Assembly (NCBI GenBank): GCA_943788165.1
Contig: CALSPF010000001.1
Coordinates: 620,001 to 684,000, forward strand
DNA length: 64,000 nucleotides
DNA from: an uncultured Flavobacteriaceae bacterium
GTDB taxonomy: Bacteria; Bacteroidota; Bacteroidia; Flavobacteriales; Flavobacteriaceae
Direction: 5' to 3'
Part shown: positions 52,664 through 61,678 of the stretch, in pieces
How the letters are laid out: every line of letters begins with the position of its first letter
Numbering within the stretch: position 1 is the stretch's first letter
Translations under genes and position numbers: made by a program
Notes under the pieces: generated by a model
Seen by the model: the letters and a program-made list of their open reading frames with translations, nothing else
Told to the model about the DNA's origin: nothing
Databases searched by the model: none

Positions 52664-52861
52664 TTATTTTAAGCGCAATTGTTCTTTGATGTTGGCGGCA
52701 TCACTTTCGTGAACCAATCCTGTGTGGGTCAATTTAAGCTTACGCTTCTTTGACTTTTTGGTCAGGATGTGACTCTTAAAAGCATGCTTTCTTTTGATTT
52801 TACCTGTACCTGTAAGCTTAAAGCGCTTTTTGGCAGAGGATTTTGTTTTCATTTTTGGCAT
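52664..52861 (-). CDS. rpmI: Ribosomal protein L35
   Basis: A 65-residue highly basic 50S protein: [20 protein letters not shown], then [20 protein letters not shown]. It lies between infC (28 bases) and rplT (86 bases), the usual order. Confidence 0.98.
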   Translation of the reverse strand: MPKMKTKSSAKKRFKLTGTGKIKRKHAFKSHILTKKSKKRKLKLTHTGLVHESDAANIKEQLRLK

Positions 52862-52889
52862 TGCAAAGGTGTTTATTTATTGTACTCGG

Positions 52890-53444
52890 TTATTTTTTCT
52901 TTGGGCTAATGAACATGGTCATGCGTTTCCCTTCCAATTTTGGAAGCTGTTCCACTTTACCAAGATCTTCTAAATCTTGCGCTAAACGAAGCAACAAAAT
53001 TTGGCCTTGTTCTTTAAACACAATCGAACGTCCTTTAAAGAAAACAAAGGCTTTTAGCTTTGCACCTTCTTTCAAGAACTTTTCTGCGTGTTTCTTTTTA
53101 AAGTCATAATCATGTTCATCGGTTTGTGGACCAAAACGAATCTCTTTGATGATAACTTTTGTGGCTTTTGACTTCAACGCTTTTTCTCGTTTACGTTGTT
53201 CGTACAAAAACTTCTTGTATTCTAAAATTTTACAAACGGGGGGAGTAGCATTGGGAGAAATCTCTACCAAGTCCAATTCCAACTCATCTGCTAGCGCTAA
53301 CGCTTTCTTAATTTGATATAAACCGATTTCAACATTATCACCCACCAAGCGAACTTCTTGTACAGTGATTTTTTCATTGATCTTGTGTGGATCCTGTTTG
53401 ATTACTCGGCCTGGACGGTTCGTCCTTCTTCTACGTATTGCTAT
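52890..53444 (-). CDS. infC: Translation initiation factor IF-3, with apparent AUA start
   Basis: IF-3 binds 30S subunits and rejects non-standard start codons. The conserved N-domain begins well before any ATG, GTG or TTG that could encode it: reading from ATA at 53444 gives (M)[20 protein letters not shown] then [18 protein letters not shown], the expected family N-terminus, 184 residues in all. The first usual start codon (TTG 53348) would remove 32 conserved residues. A purine-rich AAAGGAAAG lies five bases upstream of ATA, rare in this phylum. E. coli infC starts at AUU for autoregulation, so AUA here very likely serves the same end. Confidence 0.93.
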   Translation of the reverse strand: MAIRRRRTNRPGRVIKQDPHKINEKITVQEVRLVGDNVEIGLYQIKKALALADELELDLVEISPNATPPVCKILEYKKFLYEQRKREKALKSKATKVIIKEIRFGPQTDEHDYDFKKKHAEKFLKEGAKLKAFVFFKGRSIVFKEQGQILLLRLAQDLEDLGKVEQLPKLEGKRMTMFISPKKK

Positions 53445-53462
53445 GGTACTTTCCTTTAAAGG

Positions 53463-55409
53463 TTAAATTTCAAATTTTGAACTACTCGCGTTAATTTGGG
53501 CCTGTATCTTTTCTACAAAGGTTTCAAGCGTCAAAGAACCCGTATCTCCGTCCACTCTATTTCGTACAGAAACAGTGTTTTCAGTTGCTTCTTTCTCTCC
53601 AACAATGAGCATATATGGGAATTTGCTCAGCTGTGCGTCGCGAATTTTCTTCCCAATGGTCTCATTTCGGTTATCGATGAGAGCGCGAATTTCGTTATTT
53701 TTCAGTTGATTTGAAACTTTTTCAGCGTATTTTTCATACTTCTCGCTCACAGATAGAATAATCACCTGTTCTGGGGTCAACCAAAGCGGGAAATTTCCAT
53801 CGGTATGTTCAAGTAAAATAGCGACAAATCGCTCTAAACTTCCAAAGGGAGCACGGTGAATCATAACCGGGCGATGCAACTCATTGTCACTTCCTTTATA
53901 GGTCAGTTCAAAGCGCTCAGGTAAGTTGTAGTCTACCTGTATGGTTCCTAATTGCCATTTACGGCCTAAGGCGTCTTTTACCATGAAATCGAGCTTTGGA
54001 CCGTAGAAGGCAGCTTCCCCATATTCTACCACATAATTCAACTCTTTTTCTTTGGCTGCATTGAGAATGGCTTGTTCGGCCAAATCCCAGTTTTCATCAC
54101 TACCAATATATTTTTCGGGTTTTTCTGGATCACGCAAGGAAACTTGTGCCGTGAAGTCCTCGAAACCTAGCGAACTGAAAACATAAAGGACCAAGTCGAT
54201 CACTTTTTTGAATTCTTCGTCCAATTGATTGGGCATACAGAAAATATGCGCATCGTCTTGCGTAAACCCACGCACACGGGTCAGACCGTGGAGTTCTCCA
54301 CTTTGTTCATAACGGTATACTGTTCCAAACTCTGCATAGCGTTTGGGTAAATCTTTATAGCTCCATTGGCGGGCATTGTAAATCTCGCAGTGGTGTGGGC
54401 AATTCATCGGTTTCAACAAAAAGGTTTCGCCTTCTGCCGGTGTTTCGATGGGTTGGAAACTATCGGCGCCATATTTTTCGTAATGACCCGAGGTCATGTA
54501 CAATTCTTTGTTTCCAATGTGGGGAGAAATCACTTGCTCATAGCCCGCTTTTTTCTGTGCTGCTTTGAGGAAGTTCTCCAAACGTTCGCGCAAGGCTGCG
54601 CCTTTGGGTAACCACAAAGGGAGACCTTGTCCAACTTTTTTGGAAAAGGTAAACAAGTCCAATTCTTTCCCTAGTTTTCGGTGATCGCGTTTTTTGGCCT
54701 CTTCGAGAAGGGCCAAGTATTCGGTCAATTCTTTTTGTTTGGGGAAGGAAATACCATAAATCCGTGTTAGCTGTGGTTTGGTTTCATCTCCGCGCCAGTA
54801 GGCACCCGCAACAGACAATAGTTTAATTGCTTTCACAAAGCCGGTGTGTGGAATGTGTCCACCACGACAGAGATCCGTAAAATCGGCATGATCGCAAAAG
54901 CTAATGGTGCCGTCTTCTAGGTTTTCAATTAACTCGACCTTAAACGGATTGTTTTCTGCTTTGTAAAACGCCAAGGCATCTGCCTTACTCGACGAGCGCA
55001 TGCTAAAGGCAAACTTTTCGCGTGCAAAGGTCAGAAACTGTTTTTCTAAAGCGGGTAAATCTTTTTCTGAAAAACTGTCTCCACCAAAATCTACATCATA
55101 ATAGAATCCGTTTTCGATGGCCGGTCCAATGGTTAATTTTGCGGTAGGATACAAGGCCAAAAGACTTTGCGCCAGTATGTGTGCAGAGGAGTGCCAAAAG
55201 GCAGTTTTCCCCTCATCGTCATTCCAAGTAAACAAACGTAGATCACCATCGGCTTCAATGCGCGTGATGGCTTCTACGGTTTCCCCGTTGAATTTTGCCG
55301 ACAAGACATTGCGGGCGAGACCTTCGCTAATGTCCGTAGCGATATCAAGTACCGTTAATGGATTTTTGTATTGACGGACAGAGCCGTCGGGTAGTGTGAT
55401 TGCAATCAT
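53463..55409 (-). CDS. thrS: Threonyl-tRNA synthetase
   Basis: Charges tRNA-Thr. The 648-residue class II enzyme has an N-terminal TGS domain ([20 protein letters not shown]), the editing domain ([13 protein letters not shown] with its HxxxH-type histidines; [19 protein letters not shown]), catalytic domain with zinc ligands in [10 protein letters not shown] and [34 protein letters not shown], and an anticodon domain with [19 protein letters not shown] choose ATG 55409; an in-frame TTG at 55430 is part of the -7 box. It heads the cluster with infC, 18 bases apart. Confidence 0.97.
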   Translation of the reverse strand: MIAITLPDGSVRQYKNPLTVLDIATDISEGLARNVLSAKFNGETVEAITRIEADGDLRLFTWNDDEGKTAFWHSSAHILAQSLLALYPTAKLTIGPAIENGFYYDVDFGGDSFSEKDLPALEKQFLTFAREKFAFSMRSSSKADALAFYKAENNPFKVELIENLEDGTISFCDHADFTDLCRGGHIPHTGFVKAIKLLSVAGAYWRGDETKPQLTRIYGISFPKQKELTEYLALLEEAKKRDHRKLGKELDLFTFSKKVGQGLPLWLPKGAALRERLENFLKAAQKKAGYEQVISPHIGNKELYMTSGHYEKYGADSFQPIETPAEGETFLLKPMNCPHHCEIYNARQWSYKDLPKRYAEFGTVYRYEQSGELHGLTRVRGFTQDDAHIFCMPNQLDEEFKKVIDLVLYVFSSLGFEDFTAQVSLRDPEKPEKYIGSDENWDLAEQAILNAAKEKELNYVVEYGEAAFYGPKLDFMVKDALGRKWQLGTIQVDYNLPERFELTYKGSDNELHRPVMIHRAPFGSLERFVAILLEHTDGNFPLWLTPEQVIILSVSEKYEKYAEKVSNQLKNNEIRALIDNRNETIGKKIRDAQLSKFPYMLIVGEKEATENTVSVRNRVDGDTGSLTLETFVEKIQAQINASSSKFEI

Positions 55410-55427
55410 GTGTGAATCAATAATGCG

Positions 55428-55435
55428 CAAAGATA
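55428..55435 (-). promoter_or_regulatory. -7 box (TATCTTTG) of thrS
   Basis: Matches TAnnTTTG on the minus strand, 18 bases ahead of the chosen ATG; it drives thrS-infC-rpmI-rplT. Confidence 0.55.
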
Positions 55436-55471
55436 ATGGGAATCAACAAGGCAGCCAATACAGAAGGGCAA

Positions 55472-55699
55472 TTATCCTTTTCTTTTTTTCCCCAACAGCG
55501 AAGTGACCAAGCGACCAATTCCCCAAAAGCCTAAGCCAATGGCAGCAATAAAGAACAGTAGACCCACAATTAGAACAGGCCAATAGAAGGGGTGTCCTTC
55601 GTTTTTAAATGCCTGCATCACAATGACTGGCCCAATAAAACTACAGACGATGGCGTACATAACGCGTTGAAGTCCTTGTTGTAAAGCGATTTTATCCAT
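55472..55699 (-). CDS. Small membrane protein (DUF6095-like)
   Basis: A 75-residue protein with two helices (VMYAIVCSFIGPVIVMQAF; YWPVLIVGLLFFIAAIGLGF) and a basic tail. The pattern LxxGLxxxxY..FIGPxxxxxxFKNxxxPxxxPVLxxG matches what I remember as DUF6095 of flavobacteria. The function is unknown. ATG 55699 overlaps the murQ stop by eight bases, so it is translationally coupled to murQ. Confidence 0.65.
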   Translation of the reverse strand: MDKIALQQGLQRVMYAIVCSFIGPVIVMQAFKNEGHPFYWPVLIVGLLFFIAAIGLGFWGIGRLVTSLLGKKRKG

Positions 55700-56507
55700 G
55701 GGTATAGTGTTCAATTGCAGCACGAATGCTTTGGTGTTTTTCCAATAAGGCTGTTGCTTTGGCTAAGTTTACCCCCACTTTTTCTTGAATTATGGCCAGG
55801 GCACGCTGGTGTAATTTTGCATTGCTCAGCTGCAAATCCACCATTTTATTACCGTGAATATGCCCCAGGCGAATCATGGTAGCGGTGGTAATCATGTTGA
55901 GGATCATTTTTTGGGCAGTGCCCGCTTTCATACGCGAGCTTCCCGTCACAAATTCGGGACCTACAACTACCGCAATGGGGTAGTTGGCCACCTTGGTTAA
56001 AGGAGCATTTGGATTACAGCAAATGCAGCCGGTGGGGATTCCTTGTTCTTGACAGGCTATTAGGGCATGCACGACATAGGGCGTGGTGCCCGACGCAGCA
56101 ATTCCCACCACAATGTCCTTCTTGTTTATATTGTATTCCTCAAGGTCTTTCCAGCCTTGGGTGGTGGAATCTTCCGCATTTTCAACGGCTTTGTATACGG
56201 CTGTTTTACCGCCTGCAATGAGGCCAATAACGGTGTTGGGATCGGTGCCAAAGGTGGGTGGACATTCCGAGGCGTCTAAAATTCCCAAACGTCCGCTAGT
56301 ACCAGCACCCATATAAAACAATCGCCCCCCTGCTCGCAATTGTGTTTCTACCGCAACAATCAATGCCTCGATTTGAGGGAGCATCTCCCCAATGGCTTGG
56401 GTGACCTTTTGGTCTTCAGTATGTATGCCCGCTACCAAATCCTTCACCGAATAGGTTTCTAGGTCGGTGTAAAACGAATCTTGTTCGGTTATTCTTTTAA
56501 ATTCCAT
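55692..56507 (-). CDS. murQ: N-acetylmuramic acid 6-phosphate etherase
   Basis: Cleaves the lactyl ether of MurNAc-6-P to GlcNAc-6-P in peptidoglycan recycling. The 271-residue SIS-domain protein has MGAGTSGRLGILDASECPPT, GLIAGGKTAVYKAVENAEDS, VGIAASGTTPYVVHAL and the signature GSSRMKAGTAQKMILNMI. The product GlcNAc-6-P would need NagA somewhere in the genome, although none is seen in this window. It has a -7 box immediately upstream. Confidence 0.95.
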   Translation of the reverse strand: MEFKRITEQDSFYTDLETYSVKDLVAGIHTEDQKVTQAIGEMLPQIEALIVAVETQLRAGGRLFYMGAGTSGRLGILDASECPPTFGTDPNTVIGLIAGGKTAVYKAVENAEDSTTQGWKDLEEYNINKKDIVVGIAASGTTPYVVHALIACQEQGIPTGCICCNPNAPLTKVANYPIAVVVGPEFVTGSSRMKAGTAQKMILNMITTATMIRLGHIHGNKMVDLQLSNAKLHQRALAIIQEKVGVNLAKATALLEKHQSIRAAIEHYTHG

Positions 56508-56512
56508 TATCC

Positions 56513-56520
56513 CAAAGATA
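56513..56520 (-). promoter_or_regulatory. -7 box (TATCTTTG) of murQ
   Basis: Matches TAnnTTTG on the minus strand, five bases ahead of the ATG at 56507; implies a very short or absent leader. Confidence 0.5.
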
Positions 56521-56526
56521 GATTAA

Positions 56527-56589
56527 AATTAAAAATTAAAAATTAGGAATTAGGAATTAGGAATTAGGAATGGGGAATGGGGAATGGGG
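56527..56589. repeat. Graded heptamer tandem array
   Basis: Nine seven-base units in register: AATTAAA twice (56527-56540), AATTAGG four times (56541-56568), AATGGGG three times (56569-56589). The change proceeds stepwise along the array. It lies between the murQ promoter and the icd terminator; nothing else is seen in the rest of this 240-base gap. Confidence 0.85.
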
Positions 56590-56714
56590 AAAGAAGAATT
56601 AGGACAGGAGTATCTACCAAAGGTGGAGACAACTGGCTGAGGGTATCGGGGTAGTGGGATAGTCTCTAGCATTACTCAAACCGGTGTGCATGCCAGCAGA
56701 GAAAAAATAAAGGG

Positions 56715-56741
56715 CAAAAAAAACGCTCCCGAAGGAGCGTT
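56715..56741 (-). terminator. Intrinsic terminator after icd
   Basis: On the minus strand AACGCTCC-TTCG-GGAGCGTT, an eight-bp stem with a stable UUCG-type loop, then a T-run. Confidence 0.92.
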
Positions 56742-56747
56742 TAAGTA

Positions 56748-57974
56748 TTAAGCTAACTTGGCGTCGAGATTCTCTTTTAACGCAGACAAGAATTGCTGTG
56801 TGGTGAGGTAATGCTCTTTGGATAAGTTTTCTTTATGAATAAGGATAGCCAAATCTTTGGTCATTTTTCCGCTTTCAACGGTTTCAACACAAACGGTTTC
56901 TAGGGCTAAACAAAAATTGATCAAGGCTTGGTTGTCGTCCAACTTCCCACGGTGTTGTAGTCCGCGTGTCCATGCAAAGATAGAAGCAATAGGGTTGGTC
57001 GAAGTATCTTTTCCTTGTTGGTGCTGACGGAAGTGACGGGTCACTGTACCATGGGCAGCTTCTGCTTCCATGGTTTTTCCATCAGGTGTAACCAGGGTAG
57101 AGGTCATTAGTCCTAAAGAACCAAATCCTTGGGCAACGGTGTCAGACTGAACGTCTCCGTCATAATTTTTACATGCCCAAACAAAGCCTCCGCTCCATTT
57201 CATTGCTGCGGCTACCATGTCATCGATCAAACGGTGCTCATAAGTAATGCCTGCTGCAGCGAATTTTTCGGTGAACTCATTTTCAAAGACCTCTTGGAAA
57301 ATTTCCTTAAAACGTCCGTCATAGGCTTTCATGATCGTATTCTTGGTCGACAAGTACAATGGCCATCCTTTTTTCAAGGCTTGGTTCATACATGAACGCG
57401 CAAAACCGTAGATCGAAGAATCGATATTGTACATACACATGGCGACTCCGTTTTCTTCGAAGTTATATACTTCCCATGTTTTTACAGGACTTCCGTCTTC
57501 TGGCGTAAAGCTCATGGTGAGTTTTCCTTTTCCAGTGGTTACAGTATCTGCTGCTTTGTACTGATCGCCGAAAGCATGACGTCCAATACAGATCGGTTTA
57601 GTCCAACCTTGGACGTAACGCGGTACATTGCTCATAATGATAGGCTCGCGGAATACAGTTCCACCAACAATATTACGGATGGTTCCGTTGGGCGAACGCC
57701 ACATATTCGATAGCTTAAATTCGGTTACACGATCTTCATCGGGTGTAATGGTGGCACATTTGATTCCTACATTGTGCTTTTTAATCGCATTGGCTGCGCG
57801 AACAGTGATCTCATCATTGGTTGCATCACGAGAAGTCACCGATAAATCGTAGTATTCTATGTCAAGATCGAGATAAGGGAGGATCAATTGTTCTTTGATG
57901 AAGGACCAGATGATGCGTGTCATTTCATCTCCATCCATTTCAACCACAGGGTTTTGTACTTTTATTTTTGCCAT
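56748..57974 (-). CDS. icd: NADP-dependent isocitrate dehydrogenase
   Basis: Oxidatively decarboxylates isocitrate to 2-oxoglutarate in the TCA cycle. The 408-residue protein is of the eukaryote-like dimeric type: [20 protein letters not shown] at the start, [20 protein letters not shown] (substrate loop), [30 protein letters not shown] (metal aspartates), and [12 protein letters not shown], the NADP-binding segment. It is a single gene with a strong terminator. Confidence 0.96.
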   Translation of the reverse strand: MAKIKVQNPVVEMDGDEMTRIIWSFIKEQLILPYLDLDIEYYDLSVTSRDATNDEITVRAANAIKKHNVGIKCATITPDEDRVTEFKLSNMWRSPNGTIRNIVGGTVFREPIIMSNVPRYVQGWTKPICIGRHAFGDQYKAADTVTTGKGKLTMSFTPEDGSPVKTWEVYNFEENGVAMCMYNIDSSIYGFARSCMNQALKKGWPLYLSTKNTIMKAYDGRFKEIFQEVFENEFTEKFAAAGITYEHRLIDDMVAAAMKWSGGFVWACKNYDGDVQSDTVAQGFGSLGLMTSTLVTPDGKTMEAEAAHGTVTRHFRQHQQGKDTSTNPIASIFAWTRGLQHRGKLDDNQALINFCLALETVCVETVESGKMTKDLAILIHKENLSKEHYLTTQQFLSALKENLDAKLA

Positions 57975-57994
57975 TGTGTTTAATTAAGGGTTAC

Positions 57995-58019
57995 AAAAAA
58001 GGCCGCAATAGCGACCTTT
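57995..58019 (-). terminator. Intrinsic terminator after rplS
   Basis: On the minus strand AAAGGTCGC-TATT-GCGGCCTTT (one G-T pair) followed by a T-run; it insulates rplS from icd. Confidence 0.88.
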
Positions 58020-58030
58020 TAAAATATTGA

Positions 58031-58381
58031 TTAACGTTGATGCTCTTTGATACGAGCTTTCTTACCACGTAGTTCTCTAAAGTAGTAAATACGTGCACGA
58101 CGTACTCGTCCGCGTTTGTTGATTTCGATTTTTTGTAATGCAGGAAGGTTGATTGGGAAGATACGCTCTACACCAACAGTTCCAGACATTTTACGAATGG
58201 TAAAGGTCTTGGCCAAGCCTTGTCCTTTGATTTGGATAACTACCCCGCGATAAAACTGCGTACGTACTTTTTCTCCTTCGCGGATTTCATAGTAAATAGT
58301 AATGGTGTCACCCGCTGAAAATTCAGGAAATTCTTTCTTTTCGATGAATTGATCCTGTACATAATTAATTAAAGATTCCAT
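58031..58381 (-). CDS. rplS: Ribosomal protein L19
   Basis: A 116-residue 50S protein at the 30S-50S interface: FSAGDTITIYYEIREGEKVR, QFYRGVVIQIKG, TFTIRKMSGTVGVERIFPIN and the basic end RGRVRRARIYYFRELRGKKA. In many bacteria it is co-transcribed with trmD; here trmD lies on the same strand upstream but with a 274-base gap and a separate promoter in front of rplS. Confidence 0.97.
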   Translation of the reverse strand: MESLINYVQDQFIEKKEFPEFSAGDTITIYYEIREGEKVRTQFYRGVVIQIKGQGLAKTFTIRKMSGTVGVERIFPINLPALQKIEINKRGRVRRARIYYFRELRGKKARIKEHQR

Positions 58382-58445
58382 GTTTATCTTTTATTGTTTA
58401 CTACATGCAACATACACGAATCTCGTCAGAGGTTAAATGCGATGG

Positions 58446-58475
58446 CAAAAATACGATTAATTTTATTTTCTGCAA
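58446..58475 (-). promoter_or_regulatory. rplS promoter
   Basis: On the minus strand TTG (58475-58473), exactly 19 bases, then TATTTTTG (58453-58446): a full match to the Bacteroidota housekeeping promoter, leaving a leader of about 60 bases. Confidence 0.65.
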
Positions 58476-58484
58476 GCCCTAATG

Positions 58485-58632
58485 ACTTTAATTTAATTTG
58501 TCATTTGCAGGCTAACGATCGGGACCAAAGCGGGTTAAAACAACATCCATCTACAGGGAGAGGGTCCACAGTGACTGAAGTAATCTCCTCAATCTCCCAC
58601 TAGCGCGCGTTTGTAACGCGTGCTGTTTTTTT
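58485..58632 (+). ncRNA. Candidate structured RNA or regulatory region ending in a plus-strand terminator
   Basis: In the 274-base gap between rplS and trmD this stretch is clearly more GC-rich than its surroundings and ends in a strong hairpin with T-run (58602-58632) on the plus strand, although no plus-strand protein gene precedes it. Reading frames across it are short and unlike any protein I know. A small RNA is a possible explanation. I could not identify a known RNA family or a convincing plus-strand promoter. Confidence 0.25.
58602..58632 (+). terminator. Plus-strand intrinsic terminator between rplS and trmD
   Basis: A ten-bp stem AGCGCGCGTT/AACGCGTGCT (one G-T pair) with a three-base loop, then G and seven T. 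All neighbouring genes are on the minus strand, so its transcript is unexplained. Confidence 0.7.
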
Positions 58633-58655
58633 CAAAGTAGTTCGCATTAATCCCC

Positions 58656-59333
58656 TCAGTCTTCCAACAAGTCAGGACGTAAAAGCTGGGTGCGTTCTAG
58701 GGCTTGGTCTTCGCGCCATTGCTCTACTGCAGGGGTATTTCCTGAGGTGAGGATTTCAGGGACAGTCCAGCCTTTGTACTCTGCCGGTCGGGTATAGATG
58801 GGGGGAGCCAAGAGTTGGTCTTGGAAACTATCACTTAATGCAGAAGATTCATCGCCCAGTACACCCGGAATTAAACGGATGATGCTATCGCAAAAAACAG
58901 CAGCGGCCAATTCTCCACCAGATAAAACAAAATCGCCAATGGAGATTTCTCGTGTAATAAAATGATCGCGTACCCGTTGATCCACTCCTTTGTAATGCCC
59001 ACAGAGAAGAATGATGTTTTCATACAAGGAACATTGGTTGGCAATGGGTTGATTTAGGGTTTCTCCATCGGGCGTCATATAGATAACTTCATCATATTCC
59101 CGTTGGGCTTTTAGTTTACTGATGCATTTGTCGATGGGTTCAATCATCATGACCATCCCGGCACCTCCACCATAGGGGTAGTCATCGACTTGCTTGTATT
59201 TATTCAAGCTGAATTCGCGGAGGTCGTGGAAGTGAATTTCCGCTTTCCCACCATCAATAGCGCGTTTGACGATCGAAGCTTCAAAGGGACTTCGTAATAA
59301 TTCAGGAAACAAGGTAATGATGTCAATACGCAT
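58656..59333 (-). CDS. trmD: tRNA (guanine-37-N1)-methyltransferase
   Basis: Methylates G37 of tRNAs to prevent frameshifting. The 225-residue SPOUT enzyme starts [20 protein letters not shown] and has [31 protein letters not shown], the SAM-binding knot [15 protein letters not shown], and [23 protein letters not shown] 59333 is the family start; the frame is open 13 codons upstream, across the region near the terminator of the HtrA gene. Confidence 0.97.
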   Translation of the reverse strand: MRIDIITLFPELLRSPFEASIVKRAIDGGKAEIHFHDLREFSLNKYKQVDDYPYGGGAGMVMMIEPIDKCISKLKAQREYDEVIYMTPDGETLNQPIANQCSLYENIILLCGHYKGVDQRVRDHFITREISIGDFVLSGGELAAAVFCDSIIRLIPGVLGDESSALSDSFQDQLLAPPIYTRPAEYKGWTVPEILTSGNTPAVEQWREDQALERTQLLRPDLLED

Positions 59334-59371
59334 AGGAATCGCTTTCTGCAAAATTGCGGAATCCTTTCCCA

Positions 59372-59399
59372 AAAAAAAAGCTTTCCCGAAGGAAAGCTT
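59372..59399 (-). terminator. Intrinsic terminator after the HtrA gene
   Basis: On the minus strand AAGCTTTCC-TTCG-GGAAAGCTT, a nine-bp perfect stem, then a long T-run. Confidence 0.92.
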
Positions 59400-59407
59400 A
59401 ATTTATC

Positions 59408-60787
59408 TTATAGACGGAGACGAATTTTCTCTCCTGATGGATTGATGTAGGTGATCCAATCGATCTCTCGCGGGTTAAAATCACTCAGGTCTTCTACCGA
59501 ATAGATGCGTTCACCATTGATGTCTAAAATCAGGGATCCGGTTTCAATCTGCCCATTGAAATAGGGGCCAGCATCTTCAACCAAAACCCCTTTGTCAATA
59601 CCAAAGGCTTTCTTATCCTCCTTAGCGAGGTTTTTTAAACTCATGCGAAGAAATGGAACACTTTGGTTTTTCTCTAAGGTAACGGTCAGACGTTTTTCTT
59701 TCCCATCTCGTTTTAAGAGGACTTCGACAGCATCGCCAGGGCGTTTACTTTCTAAGTAACCCGTCAAATCAGAGAATTGTTTGATTTTGACTTGATCTAC
59801 TTTTAGTAAAACATCTCCTTCTTGAATCCCTGCTCTTGCTGCACCCATACCTTCAATGGTTTGAGCAATATAAAAGCCCTCGTTTTCGGTCAGCTCTAAT
59901 TGTGGGAATTGATCTTTGTACTCAGGCGAAATAGCTGCTCCACGAACTCCTAATAAACCTTTTTGTGTACTCCCATATTCCACTAAGTCTTCAAAAACCT
60001 TGCGGGCTATGTTGCTGGGAATGGCAAAAGAATAGCCTTCAAATCCACCCGACATGGAGGTGATGGCGGTATTGATACCAATCAATTCTCCCGCCGTATT
60101 GACCAAGGCGCCTCCGCTGTTTCCAGGATTGACCGCTGCATCTGTTTGAAGGAAAGACTGATTCATATCATCGCGGGCATTTAAGTCACGTGCTTTTGCA
60201 CTAATAATTCCTGCAGTTACTGTAGAATTTAGGTTAAACGGATTCCCAATGGCCAAGACCCATTCGCCAATTTGCATTGTTGTAGAATTACCGAAGTACA
60301 AATAGGGTAGACTTTCTTCGGTATCTATTTTAAGTACTGCTATATCGGTGTAGGGGTCTGTTCCTACTAAATTTGCTGTGTAACGTACATTGTTGTTGGT
60401 GGTAACTTCAATCTTAGTGGCGCCCTCGATTACGTGGTTGTTGGTGATGATATATCCGTCTGGGGAAACAATGACCCCAGAACCGGTTCCTATCCGATTT
60501 GGTGTACTTCGTTGGCCGTAAAAATAACTAAGGGGAGAGAAGCTGTCGTTACTCGTTGTGGTATTTTTAACATGTACGACGGCATCAATACTTTTTCCGG
60601 CTGCCTCAACAAAATTCGATGGAGCAGAGGATGTTCCACCAAGATTGTAAGCATAAGAAGCTCTGTGTACTGGTGGGGGTGTTTCTTTTGAATCAACTGG
60701 AGGGGTGGTTGTGAAGAAAAAAACAAGCTGCACTGTGATAAAGGAACTTACAAGTGCAATACCGATCATTTGTAATGTAGTTTTCAT
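59408..60787 (-). CDS. HtrA/DegP-like periplasmic serine protease
   Basis: A 459-residue protein quality-control protease anchored by an N-terminal helix (LQMIGIALVSSFITVQLVFF). The catalytic triad is H118 (NNHVIEG), D148 (YTDIAVLKI) and S224 (NPGNSGGALV). Two PDZ domains follow at about 270-360 and 370-455; the second is less typical. HtrA proteins degrade or refold misfolded envelope proteins. It is a single gene with terminator, divergent from dapF. Confidence 0.95.
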   Translation of the reverse strand: MKTTLQMIGIALVSSFITVQLVFFFTTTPPVDSKETPPPVHRASYAYNLGGTSSAPSNFVEAAGKSIDAVVHVKNTTTSNDSFSPLSYFYGQRSTPNRIGTGSGVIVSPDGYIITNNHVIEGATKIEVTTNNNVRYTANLVGTDPYTDIAVLKIDTEESLPYLYFGNSTTMQIGEWVLAIGNPFNLNSTVTAGIISAKARDLNARDDMNQSFLQTDAAVNPGNSGGALVNTAGELIGINTAITSMSGGFEGYSFAIPSNIARKVFEDLVEYGSTQKGLLGVRGAAISPEYKDQFPQLELTENEGFYIAQTIEGMGAARAGIQEGDVLLKVDQVKIKQFSDLTGYLESKRPGDAVEVLLKRDGKEKRLTVTLEKNQSVPFLRMSLKNLAKEDKKAFGIDKGVLVEDAGPYFNGQIETGSLILDINGERIYSVEDLSDFNPREIDWITYINPSGEKIRLRL

Positions 60788-60884
60788 AGTAGTAATATTT
60801 TACTTCAAAAATAAGAAAAGCTCCCCCTTAGATGAAAAGCCTTTAACATGTCTTTAACAGACAATAAATCCTTAAAATATTACG

Positions 60885-60892
60885 TAGCTTTG
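60885..60892 (+). promoter_or_regulatory. -7 box (TAGCTTTG) of dapF
   Basis: Matches TAnnTTTG and lies six bases ahead of the ATG at 60899, which argues against the longer frame starting at 60848. Confidence 0.55.
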
Positions 60893-60898
60893 TGGTCT

Positions 60899-61678
60899 AT
60901 GCAATTTAATTTTCATAAATACCAAGGAACAGGAAATGACTTTGTCATGATAGATGATCGTGCTGGGGTCTTTCTTGCCAATGATCACAACCTTATTGAA
61001 CGCTGTTGCGACCGTCGTTTCGGGATTGGCGCAGATGGGCTAATCTTGGTGCAAGAAAGTAGCACCGCAGATTTCAAAATGGTCTATTTCAATGCCGATG
61101 GAAGAGAGAGTACCCTTTGTGGAAATGGTGCACGGTGCACGGTAGCTTTTGCCGCATCTCTAGGAATTATATCGACTAAGACGCGTTTCCAGGCAATTGA
61201 CGGAGTACATACCGCTGTTTTACATGCCGATGGAAGTGTGGCTTTGCGAATGCACAATGTAAGCGAGATTCGTTGTGAAGAAGACTACACCTTTTTGGAT
61301 ACTGGATCTCCCCATCATGTCGAAATGGTTGAACAACTGGCACAGTTTCCGGTTAAAGAAAAAGGCCGATTGATTCGTCAGGGAGCTCCTTATTTCGAAG
61401 CGGGCTCTAATGTAAATTTTGTCGAAAAAATTAATTATACACACTTTGCGATTCGTACCTATGAACGCGGTGTGGAAGACGAAACCTTATCTTGTGGGAC
61501 AGGAGCTACTGCTGTGGCCATTGCCATGCACAAGCGTGGCCTTACTCAAGCGGAACAGATGACCATCGAGGTAGAAGGGGGAAGCCTACAGGTTTCTTTT
61601 AGCGCAGTAGGCGAGCAATATACATCGATTGATTTACAAGGCCCTGCAGAGTTCGTCTTTGCAGGCAAATTTGCATGA
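60899..61678 (+). CDS. dapF: Diaminopimelate epimerase
   Basis: Interconverts LL- and meso-diaminopimelate for lysine and peptidoglycan. The 259-residue protein starts FHKYQGTGNDFVMIDDRAG. It has both catalytic cysteines: STLCGNGARCTVAFA and ETLSCGTGATAVAIAMHKRG. The start at 60899 follows the -7 box. The last four bases (ATGA) overlap the next gene, and dapF, the acetyltransferase and mltG form a tight operon. Confidence 0.97.
   Translation: MQFNFHKYQGTGNDFVMIDDRAGVFLANDHNLIERCCDRRFGIGADGLILVQESSTADFKMVYFNADGRESTLCGNGARCTVAFAASLGIISTKTRFQAIDGVHTAVLHADGSVALRMHNVSEIRCEEDYTFLDTGSPHHVEMVEQLAQFPVKEKGRLIRQGAPYFEAGSNVNFVEKINYTHFAIRTYERGVEDETLSCGTGATAVAIAMHKRGLTQAEQMTIEVEGGSLQVSFSAVGEQYTSIDLQGPAEFVFAGKFA

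Noticed and set aside
58394..58603. Plus-strand 69-codon frame between rplS and trmD
   Set aside because: It overlaps the rplS promoter and the hairpin region, has no upstream promoter box, and its composition is not protein-like.
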